Of a DNA stretch of 38,581 bases, positions 17,074 to 24,550 are shown piece after piece (the stretch's first letter is position 1; every line of letters begins with the position of its first letter). Both the position numbers and the translations under genes were made by a program. Source of the stretch: Bacteroidetes bacterium GWA2_31_9 (GTDB lineage: Bacteria > Bacteroidota > Bacteroidia > Bacteroidales > GWF2-33-38); the NCBI GenBank assembly GCA_001768975.1, contig MEND01000131.1, forward strand, positions 1 to 38,581. Reading direction: 5' to 3'. A model generated the notes under the pieces. That model had not been told where the DNA came from and ran no database searches. It was given only the letters and a program-made list of their open reading frames with translations.

Positions 17074-17485
17074 ATTGCAGTCTTTTTACTATTAGTTCAT
17101 CTATTAATGTTTTAAGTGGCAAAAATGATTCATTGTCACTGATTTCAAATTTTAAGGCAAATCCTTCAGAATATTTTTTAGCATTTTTTATTTGATTATG
17201 TAATTCAATTAAATTATTGTTTGATATAAATTCACTTTTTTCTTGCTCCCGGAGAGTTAAACTTATAATAAAAGAATTGTTTAAAGGGATTAAATAAAAT
17301 AGTGCCTTTTTACCATTATGCACTTTGAGCATCCAACCACTACTTTTTGAAAAATGCCATTCTTTTTTAAATTGATTTGCTAGAATGTTAAGTTCACTAT
17401 AATAAATATAACTTTTATTAAGAATTCTCTTAATATCCTCATCTGATGGTTGTATGGTTTTGTCTGAAAAAGGTCTTTCGTCCAT
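17069..17485 (-). CDS. DUF3788 family protein
   Basis: From the ATG at 17485 this is a 138-aa protein. The open frame reaches back to 17581, but that part overlaps the kinase gene; the later ATG (MDERPFSDKTIQPS) gives normal family length and starts 11 bp after the kinase stop. Features typical of DUF3788 are IKRILNKSYIYYSELN, EWHFSKSSGWMLKV, KKALFYLIPLNNSFIISLTL and a C-terminal LIDELIVKRL helix. The biochemical role is unknown; it is a small cytoplasmic protein. Coupling to the kinase suggests cotranscription. Confidence 0.8.
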   Translation of the reverse strand: MDERPFSDKTIQPSDEDIKRILNKSYIYYSELNILANQFKKEWHFSKSSGWMLKVHNGKKALFYLIPLNNSFIISLTLREQEKSEFISNNNLIELHNQIKNAKKYSEGFALKFEISDNESFLPLKTLIDELIVKRLQF

Positions 17486-17495
17486 ATTATGATAT

Positions 17496-19100
17496 TCATA
17501 TTTCAGTTTTTTCGATTTCTGAAACTGGGTTATATGGAATACTAAAATAAAAAACGGAACCTTTATCAATTTCTGATTCAACCCAAATTCTGCCGCCTAA
17601 TAATTCTGTGAAAGCTTTTGATATTGTAAGACCTAAGCCAGTCCCACCATATTTTTTATTAATGTTGTCGTTAGCTTGGCTAAAACGTTCAAATATTTTT
17701 TCTAGCATTTCTGATTTTATTCCTATCCCAGTATCTTTGACGTAAAACTCAAGCTCTATTTGTTGCTCTGTATCAACAATGTCGAAAGTCTGAGGTTTTA
17801 AATAATATCCAATTTCAATATTTCCTTGATTTGTAAATTTTAAAGCATTCGTTATTAGGTTGCTAAGTATTTGTGTGACTTTAATGTTGTCAGTATATAT
17901 TTCAGATTCATTGTTGTTTAATTGAAAATTTGAATGAATTGATATGTTTTTATTTTTTATTTGAAGTTTGAATGAAGATATTAAATCAGAAATTAAATTA
18001 TTAATACAAACTTTTTGAATTTTAAGTTTTTCTTGCTTAGTTTCAAGAGATGAAATTGTTATTATGTCTGAAATTATAGACAGAAGTTGGTCAGTACTTT
18101 TTTTAATTATTGAAACATATTTCTTTTTGTCGTCAAATAATAAGTCTGGTTCGTCAAGAAGGTCGCTAAATCCAACAATTGCATTCATTGGTGTTCTAAT
18201 TTCGTGAGAAATGTTTTGTAAAAAAGCAGTTTTCAAATTGTCGCTTTCTTCAGCCTTTTCTTTAGCCTTTCGTAACTCTATTTCCGTTTCTTTAATTTTA
18301 GAAATATCATAACTTAATACAATTATGTCTTTTAATTCAGCTTTTTCATTATAACCTGGAACATAATTTACGTTTATATATCGTTCGCCTTCAGCGAGTT
18401 TAAACGAGTTAATGTATGAAGATGGTCTTCCCTGCCTGACTTCATTAATATGTTTCATAGCAAATTTTGTATTTTCTTCTCCAATAACCTCAGAAATATG
18501 TGCACCAATTATCTCGTTCATTGTTTTATTAAAACTTGAAGTAAAGTTTAAACTAACAAATTTATATTTCAAGGTATTAATATCAACAACAGCTATATAT
18601 GCAGGAATATTATCAGTTATATTTTTAAGTAAATTTGCATATTCTTCAGCTTTTTCTTTTGCATTAATAATATCACATTCATTTTTTTTAAAATCAGTTA
18701 TATCTTGAGATATAACTTGAACAGAAACAACCTTTTTATTTTCATCAAATACTGGTAGATAAGTTGATTTAAAACATTTATTTTGAGATAATAAAGAAAA
18801 CTCTGTTTCAAAAACTTCTGAAATCCCAGTACTTATTACCCTTTTCATTCTGTCAAAAACATTTTTTCCTTTTTTTTCTCCAAAAATTTCTAAAACAGAT
18901 AACCCAATTCCGCCATTTTCACCTGCTCCAAGATAATCTTTTGATAATTTATTTTGTAAAATTAACACACAATTTGTATCAAAAATTGCATTTGCGGTAC
19001 CAGTAGAATCAAAAATTAGTTTGTAGTTTCGCTCTATTTCTCTAATTTTTTCTTTTGACTTATTTAATTCAACATTTAATGAATTGAAATCTTCTATCAT
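17496..19100 (-). CDS. PAS-PAS sensor histidine kinase
   Basis: The 534-aa protein starts with a coiled coil (about 7-25), followed by two PAS domains (about 27-140 and 160-270), each with a following helical linker (KAKEKAEE). The HisKA domain has the phosphorylated His299 in NISHEIRTPMNAIVGF. The HATPase domain has N box (about 412-424), DTGIGI (456-461) and GGTGLGL (485-491). There is no transmembrane segment, receiver domain or HPt domain, so it is a soluble sensor whose partner regulator is elsewhere. PAS domains may bind a small ligand or cofactor. The DUF3788 gene follows directly. Confidence 0.93.
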   Translation of the reverse strand: MIEDFNSLNVELNKSKEKIREIERNYKLIFDSTGTANAIFDTNCVLILQNKLSKDYLGAGENGGIGLSVLEIFGEKKGKNVFDRMKRVISTGISEVFETEFSLLSQNKCFKSTYLPVFDENKKVVSVQVISQDITDFKKNECDIINAKEKAEEYANLLKNITDNIPAYIAVVDINTLKYKFVSLNFTSSFNKTMNEIIGAHISEVIGEENTKFAMKHINEVRQGRPSSYINSFKLAEGERYINVNYVPGYNEKAELKDIIVLSYDISKIKETEIELRKAKEKAEESDNLKTAFLQNISHEIRTPMNAIVGFSDLLDEPDLLFDDKKKYVSIIKKSTDQLLSIISDIITISSLETKQEKLKIQKVCINNLISDLISSFKLQIKNKNISIHSNFQLNNNESEIYTDNIKVTQILSNLITNALKFTNQGNIEIGYYLKPQTFDIVDTEQQIELEFYVKDTGIGIKSEMLEKIFERFSQANDNINKKYGGTGLGLTISKAFTELLGGRIWVESEIDKGSVFYFSIPYNPVSEIEKTEI

Positions 19101-19152
19101 CGTCTAAATCTCTTTGTTTTAAACTTAAAGCAAAATTGATTTTGTATTCAAA

Positions 19153-19160
19153 CAAAAATA
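19153..19160 (-). promoter_or_regulatory. Putative -7 box of the histidine kinase gene
   Basis: The minus strand reads TATTTTTG (TAnnTTTG), 52 bp before the ATG at 19100. A TTTT lies at the -33 position rather than TTTG. Confidence 0.4.
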
Positions 19161-19457
19161 ATCAAAAAGCTATATAAATATTAAAAATTTAGTATTAATA
19201 ATAAGAAGTATGGAACAAATTACATATCAACTCACTAAAAAAAAGTGCAAATTAAACCCGTACAGTTTTGTGAACTAAATATATGATACATAAAGTAATA
19301 CACTAATAATTGGTATGGTATAGATTTAACCTAATTAATTCATAAAAAAAATTCATAACACTTGTCCCGATTATTGAATTATAGTAAAAATAAGCTTAAT
19401 TGTATCGCTAACAATTTTGTAGCATTGTTCTTAATTTTGTACTAAATAATTTTGAGC

Positions 19458-19612
19458 TTGCCCATAGGGCAATAATGGCAATAAAAAAGCACAAGCGACA
19501 ATTCAGGATTTCCCATAGTGAATATATATGATACAATTTGTTGATGTATATGTCCTACGGACAAACTTTAATCTCGTTATTGTATTTTATTGACACTGAA
19601 GCTCTAAGGGCT
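19458..19612. mobile_element. Transposase-less REP pair (MITE-like), 155 bp
   Basis: Both ends seen around the Y1 transposase occur here without any gene between them. The left end has TTGCCC/GGGCAA (19458-19472), AATGGCAATAAAAAA, then a decayed TTCCC/GTGAA (19510-19522). The inverted right end has TGTCC/GGACA (19551-19563), TTTTATTGACA, then AGCTC/GGGCT (19600-19612). Hairpin centres are 51 and 49 bp apart. TGTCC/GGACA differs from the TGCCC/GGGCA of the other copy on both arms, so pairing has been kept by compensating change. It sits in the 768-bp gap 19101-19868; the rest of that gap holds a 29-bp direct repeat and a promoter, and no gene. Confidence 0.75.
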
Positions 19613-19761
19613 ATTTTATGAAATCAAATTATGTTGCTTACTTAAAAATAGGACAGTTTCGTTTGTTGGCGACTCAGAAGATTTTAAATTCAGAGTTCAA
19701 ATGTTCGAATATTCTATTGTTCAAACATTTAAGAACATTTGTAAATAATTCAGGTTAATAG

Positions 19762-19790
19762 TTTTTAGTTTCGATGTTATTAAACTTAAA
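19762..19790 (+). repeat. 29-bp direct repeat, right copy
   Basis: Matches 17045-17073 at 28 of 29 positions, same orientation. It lies about 80 bp upstream of nadB. Confidence 0.8.
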
Positions 19791-19846
19791 GTATTGAATT
19801 TAGTAACAAAAAAACGATACTCCTTTTAGTAGTCTAATTGAAAATG

Positions 19847-19854
19847 TATATTTG
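19847..19854 (+). promoter_or_regulatory. Putative -7 box of nadB
   Basis: TATATTTG matches TAnnTTTG and is followed 14 bp later by the nadB ATG, which would leave a very short leader. The -33 region (about 19821) reads TCCTTTT, a weak match. Confidence 0.5.
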
Positions 19855-19868
19855 TCAAATTTTTTTCC

Positions 19869-21452
19869 ATGAAATTTATTTCAGATTTTCTTGTAATTGG
19901 TTCAGGTATTGCCGGATTAAGCTATGCTCTTAAAGTTGCCGAATTTGGCAAAGTACACCTTATTACAAAAAGCAACGACATTTTAGAAACGTCAACACGC
20001 TATGCACAAGGTGGAATAGCAGCGGTTTTAAATCAACAAGATGATACTTACGAAAAGCACATTCAAGATACACTAACGTGTGGTGTTGGTTTATGTAACG
20101 AAGAAATAGTTCGAATGGTTGTTAACGAAGCTCCATCGCAAATTAATGAGCTTATAAAATGGGGAACAAATTTCGATAAAAATTTTACAGGAGAATACGA
20201 CTTGGCTAAAGAAGGTGGACATTCTGAAAAAAGAATTTTACACCATAAGGACAATACTGGATTTGAAATTCAACGTGCATTATCAGAAGAAGTAAAAAGG
20301 AATAAAAACATTACAATTTTTAACGACCATTTTACAGTTGAAATTATCACTCAACATCATCAAAAAAAACTTGTAAAAAGAGGTGATAAGGATATTCAGT
20401 GCTTTGGTGCTTATATTTTTAATAACTGTACCAAAAAAGTTGATACATTTCTTGCAAAGTCAACATTGCTTGCTACTGGAGGAATTGGCAGTGTTTATTT
20501 AACCACAACAAATCCAATAATTTCTACTGGTGATGGTATTGCTATGGTTTATAGAGCAAAAGGCGAAATTGAAAATATGGAGTTTGTTCAGTTTCACCCT
20601 ACATCATTGTATAACCCAAGCGAAAAACCTTCGTATCTTATTACAGAAGCAATGCGTGGATTTGGTGCGATTTTAAAAACAACTGATGGAAAAGAATTTA
20701 TGCATAAGTACGATTCCAGAGGGTCGCTTGCACCTAGAGATATTGTTGCAAGAGCAATAGACAACGAAATGAAAATTAGTGGAGAAGGCTTTGTATATCT
20801 TGATGCTACAAATTTAAATGCTGAAGAATTGATTAATCATTTTCCAAATATTCATAGCAAATGTCTTGGTTTAGGAATAGATATTACAAAAAATATGATT
20901 CCTGTAACTCCAGCTTCACACTATTCTTGTGGCGGAATAAAAGTAGATAAGGATGGGAAAAGTTCAATTAATCATTTATATGCTGCAGGAGAGGTTACTT
21001 CTACCGGAATGCATGGTGCAAACAGATTAGCTTCAAATTCGTTGCTTGAGGCAGTAGTTTTTGCAGATAGAGCAGCAAAAGCTGCAGTAAATGAGTCTTT
21101 GAATACTACAATAAATAATAAAATACCTGAATGGAATGACGAAGGAACTACACACAATGAGGAACTAATACTTATTACTCAAAGCATGAAGGAAATGCAA
21201 CAAATAATGAGTAATTATGTTGGAATTGTTCGTTCAAATCTTCGTTTAAAAAGAGCACTTGATCGCCTCGAAATTCTTTACAATGAAACCGAGGATTTAT
21301 ACAAAAAATCTAAAGTTTCAGTAAAGCTATGCGAATTAAGAAATTTGATAAATGTTGGTTATCTAATAATCAGAATGGGTCAACAAAGAAAAGAAAGTAT
21401 TGGATTGCACTTTAATCTTGATTACACTTCTGTTGGAAACAAAAAGCATTAA
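19869..21452 (+). CDS. nadB: L-aspartate oxidase
   Basis: This FAD enzyme oxidises L-aspartate to iminoaspartate, the first step of de novo NAD synthesis; NadA and NadC are not in this window. The 527 residues have the N-terminal FAD motif VIGSGIAGLSYAL, the STRYAQGGIAAV active-site segment, HRILHHKDNTG-like substrate region (EKRILHHKDNTG), FVQFHPTSLY, and the conserved HYSCGGIKVD and GANRLASNSLLEAVVF motifs. The C-terminal helical domain is complete. It is monocistronic as far as can be seen, with the metalloprotease gene starting 121 bp later. Confidence 0.95.
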   Translation: MKFISDFLVIGSGIAGLSYALKVAEFGKVHLITKSNDILETSTRYAQGGIAAVLNQQDDTYEKHIQDTLTCGVGLCNEEIVRMVVNEAPSQINELIKWGTNFDKNFTGEYDLAKEGGHSEKRILHHKDNTGFEIQRALSEEVKRNKNITIFNDHFTVEIITQHHQKKLVKRGDKDIQCFGAYIFNNCTKKVDTFLAKSTLLATGGIGSVYLTTTNPIISTGDGIAMVYRAKGEIENMEFVQFHPTSLYNPSEKPSYLITEAMRGFGAILKTTDGKEFMHKYDSRGSLAPRDIVARAIDNEMKISGEGFVYLDATNLNAEELINHFPNIHSKCLGLGIDITKNMIPVTPASHYSCGGIKVDKDGKSSINHLYAAGEVTSTGMHGANRLASNSLLEAVVFADRAAKAAVNESLNTTINNKIPEWNDEGTTHNEELILITQSMKEMQQIMSNYVGIVRSNLRLKRALDRLEILYNETEDLYKKSKVSVKLCELRNLINVGYLIIRMGQQRKESIGLHFNLDYTSVGNKKH

Positions 21453-21573
21453 TGTTATTTGTTAACAAAATGCTAATTTACATATTCATTGGTCAAAAAA
21501 ATAGCTTAAAACCCTAATCCTCCTTGAATTTTAGGATTGATATTCATACTTTTATAAAATAAACAATAATTGT

Positions 21574-23661
21574 ATGAAAAATTTAATATTTTGCACATTA
21601 GCTATTTTTCTCAGTATTAATCTTTTGTATTCGCAAAACGAAGGTTTTTCATGTTCTAGTGCTGAACGTAATAGAATTTTAGAAGAAAACAATCCATTAA
21701 TAAAAGCTGATAGAGAAAAGCTTGAAATAGAAACACAAAACCATTTGAACAATCCAAATAAATCAGATGTTTTACATATAGTACCAATAGTTTTTCATAT
21801 TATTCACAAATATGGTTCAGAAAATATTTCAAAAGCACAAATTGAAGATCAGGTAAGAATTCTTAATGAGGATTTCCGAAAATTAAATAATGACACTTCA
21901 TCAATAGTTGCTGCATTTAAAAGTATTGCTGCAGATTCAAAAGTTGAATTCCGACTTGCTAAAAAAGACCCTAATGGGAATTGTACAGAAGGAATTACCA
22001 GAGTATATTCTTTGCTTACAGATGATGCAGATGATGATGCAAAATATGAAGATCCTGCATGGCCTCGAAATAAATATCTTAATGTTTGGGTAGTTAAATC
22101 AGTGTCTGGAGCTGCTGGATATGCGTACTATCCAAGCACATGGACTAGTGCTGAAATTGATGGTATAATAATTAATCATCAGTATATTGGAAGTATTGGA
22201 ACTGGTTCAACAACAAGATCAAGAGCATTGACTCATGAAATTGGACATTATTTAAATTTGTCACATCCATGGGGAAACTCTAACGATCCAGGATTAGCCG
22301 ATAATTGCAACGATGACGATGGCGTTTCTGATACTCCTAATACAATTGGCTGGACAACATGTACTTTAGCAGGAACAAGTTGTGGTTCACTTGATAATGT
22401 TCAAAATTTTATGGAATATTCATATTGTACAAAAATGTACACAACTGGTCAAAAAGACAGACTAAGAACTGCATTAGAATCAACAACTGCATCAAGAAGT
22501 AGTTTGTGGCAAACTTCAAATTTGATTGCTACCGGAACAAATGACGGTTATGTGCCAACTGCATGTACTCCAATTGCCGATTTTTCTATAAGTCACGAAA
22601 ATATTTGTAATGGAAATGTAGTTCAATATTCAGATTTAAGTTATAATGGCGATTTAAGTCAGGCAACTTGGCTTTGGACTTTTCAAGGAGGAACTCCGGC
22701 AACTTCTACCGAATTAAATCCTACTGTAACCTACGTTAATGCTGGAAATTTTAATACAACATTATCTGTTACAAACCAAACAGGTACTGGACAAGCTACA
22801 AAAAATTCAATTTTGTCAGTTTTTGATAAGTCATTAGGCGAGCAAGCACCTTTTAATTATGGCTTTGAAAATTCATCTTTCCCAAATAACACAATTGATG
22901 CAAATAAAAGTTGGGAAGTAATTCAAGGTGATTTGTATCCTTTTCAGAGGACAACCTCTGCTTTTACTTCAGGCAGTGCATCTGTTAGAATTAGAAACTA
23001 TGGAAATGTTGATGGAACTCTTAATTCTCTTATTTCCCCAAATATTGTAATGCCTCAAAACACTGTATCTGTTTCGCTTACATTTAAAGTTGCTTATGCA
23101 AAAAAAACAACTACATCGGCAGATAATTTAAAGGTATATTTAACTTCAGATTGCGGAAAAACATGGAGTTTGAGATATTCTCGTTCTGGAACAACATTAT
23201 CTTCAACTGCTTCCATAATTAGTGGCACATTTGTTCCTACTTCTACTCAATGGAGAGAAGAAACTGTTAGTATGGGAAGTTTTGCTGACTCTACAAATCT
23301 CAAAATTAAATTTGATATGACAAGCAATGGTGGAAATTACCTATATATTGACGATATTAATATTTCAATTGTTACATCTGACAATTTGCTTGAAAACCAT
23401 GAGCCATATATTGATGTTTTCCCAAATCCAATTACCGAAAATACAAAAATATCATATTCGGTATATAAAAATTCCGATGTTCAATTCTCTTTAACAGACT
23501 TAACTGGACGTACTTTAGGCGTATATTCAGAAGAGCAAACAGTTGGAAATTACACTTTTAATTTAAATGAAATTGTAACTGAAATACCAAATGGTGTATA
23601 TATTCTTACTACAAATATCAGTGGATTTAAGAAGTCATTTAGACTTACAAATGCGAAATAA
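21574..23661 (+). CDS. Secreted M43 (cytophagalysin-like) metalloprotease with PKD and T9SS sorting domains
   Basis: The 695-aa protein has a signal peptide (about 1-20, ending LLYSQ) and a zinc peptidase domain. Its metzincin motif HEIGHYLNLSH has His221, Glu222, His225 and His231, and the Met-turn is near NFMEYSYCTKMY. A PKD-like domain follows (about 335-415; WLWTFQGGTPATS) and a jelly-roll-like segment (about 430-600). The C-terminal type A sorting domain of the type IX system spans about 610-695 (DVFPNPITENTKISY ... NGVYILTT ... KSFRLTNAK). It should be exported across the outer membrane by T9SS and digest extracellular protein. A strong terminator follows. Confidence 0.93.
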   Translation: MKNLIFCTLAIFLSINLLYSQNEGFSCSSAERNRILEENNPLIKADREKLEIETQNHLNNPNKSDVLHIVPIVFHIIHKYGSENISKAQIEDQVRILNEDFRKLNNDTSSIVAAFKSIAADSKVEFRLAKKDPNGNCTEGITRVYSLLTDDADDDAKYEDPAWPRNKYLNVWVVKSVSGAAGYAYYPSTWTSAEIDGIIINHQYIGSIGTGSTTRSRALTHEIGHYLNLSHPWGNSNDPGLADNCNDDDGVSDTPNTIGWTTCTLAGTSCGSLDNVQNFMEYSYCTKMYTTGQKDRLRTALESTTASRSSLWQTSNLIATGTNDGYVPTACTPIADFSISHENICNGNVVQYSDLSYNGDLSQATWLWTFQGGTPATSTELNPTVTYVNAGNFNTTLSVTNQTGTGQATKNSILSVFDKSLGEQAPFNYGFENSSFPNNTIDANKSWEVIQGDLYPFQRTTSAFTSGSASVRIRNYGNVDGTLNSLISPNIVMPQNTVSVSLTFKVAYAKKTTTSADNLKVYLTSDCGKTWSLRYSRSGTTLSSTASIISGTFVPTSTQWREETVSMGSFADSTNLKIKFDMTSNGGNYLYIDDINISIVTSDNLLENHEPYIDVFPNPITENTKISYSVYKNSDVQFSLTDLTGRTLGVYSEEQTVGNYTFNLNEIVTEIPNGVYILTTNISGFKKSFRLTNAK

Positions 23662-23669
23662 TTTTTAAA

Positions 23670-23710
23670 AAAAAGACCTAACAGGTTTTTAAAACCTGTT
23701 AGGTCTTTTT
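23670..23710. terminator. Bidirectional intrinsic terminator
   Basis: A near-perfect 19-bp stem (23670-23688 with 23692-23710, arms containing GACCTAACAGG and CCTGTTAGGTC) is flanked by A-rich DNA on the left and T-rich DNA on the right. It can end transcription both of the M43 protease gene (+) and of the toxin gene (-), which converge here. Confidence 0.88.
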
Positions 23711-23737
23711 ATATCTATTCCTGAAAATAAATACTTA

Positions 23738-24049
23738 TCACTTTTTTTCTCTTTTTATAATTTTGTCAGGGTTTTGTCTTGTATCAAAAATGTCGGTTAT
23801 ATAAACCTTTTTATCTTCAATTTTATAAATAATTTTATAGTTTCCTCTTACCAAAAATCTATGTTCTTCATTTAATTCCTTCAATAAATCTTCTATTTTA
23901 CCCGATAACGAATAAGGTTCTAATTGTTGAGCTCCAGATAAAATATTCTTTTTAATATTACTTGCGATTGTAATACTTACATTTTCCTTGTAATACTTAT
24001 AAATTTCAGATAATGAGAACAGTGCAAATTTAGTCCAAAATACTTTCAT
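23738..24049 (-). CDS. ParE/RelE-superfamily toxin
   Basis: From the ATG at 24049 this is a 103-aa protein; an upstream TTG would overlap the antitoxin stop and is less likely. The layout matches plasmid-stabilisation (ParE/RelE) toxins: VFWTKFALFSLSEIYKYY helix region, then the strands HRFLVRGNYKIIYKIED and KVYITDIFDTRQNPDKI, the last being the typical D-x-R-Q-N-P ending. It may poison gyrase or cut mRNA; this cannot be told from sequence. It follows its antitoxin by 2 bp, the usual antitoxin-first order. Confidence 0.85.
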   Translation of the reverse strand: MKVFWTKFALFSLSEIYKYYKENVSITIASNIKKNILSGAQQLEPYSLSGKIEDLLKELNEEHRFLVRGNYKIIYKIEDKKVYITDIFDTRQNPDKIIKREKK

Positions 24050-24051
24050 TA

Positions 24052-24291
24052 TTACCAACTTTTAGACATTTTTTCTACTTCATCTTGTGAATAAATCTCC
24101 CCATTTTCAATATTTTTATTAGATAATTTGGCTCTATTTACTAATTCTTGCTTTGTAAACTTTTTTAATTGAGGTCTATGTAAAGAGTTGTTAATAATAT
24201 CTTCAATTTTCTTAAAAACCTTATCATCATTTAGTATAATAAGTTGTTCAATAATGTTTAATTTTTTGGTTTGAATTTCTAAACTTCTCAT
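24052..24291 (-). CDS. Antitoxin of the ParE/RelE-type pair
   Basis: This 79-aa protein has no recognisable DNA-binding fold by eye, but its C-terminal half (FTKQELVNRAKLSNKNIENG, then EIYSQDEVEKMSKSW) matches the short antitoxins that precede ParE/RelE toxins in Bacteroidota. That part wraps around the toxin. The N-terminal helical part (IIEQLIILNDDKVFKKIEDI) may dimerise. It lies 2 bp before the toxin gene, so the two are cotranscribed and probably autoregulated. Confidence 0.75.
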   Translation of the reverse strand: MRSLEIQTKKLNIIEQLIILNDDKVFKKIEDIINNSLHRPQLKKFTKQELVNRAKLSNKNIENGEIYSQDEVEKMSKSW

Positions 24292-24550
24292 CCTTTGATA
24301 TTTATCTAATTTTAAACAATTTTGTCGATTTATGTTTTTTACTTAAAGCATTTATACCACTTGAATTAATAAAATAGCCCAAATATTATATGGTAAAATG
24401 CCGATGCTACACGAAAATAGTACAATTCAATTGGACTATATTGAGTGTGCAATCGGTATTACAATTTCTATATTTTTCTCAATTAAATTCATATATCAAA
24501 AATACAAAAAAAAATCACTATTTCTATGCTTTGTTTTTACAATATTTTTT

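Noticed and set aside
17486-17581. Longer start for the DUF3788 gene
   Set aside because: The extra 32 residues overlap the kinase gene and are not family-like; the ATG at 17485 follows the kinase stop by 11 bp.
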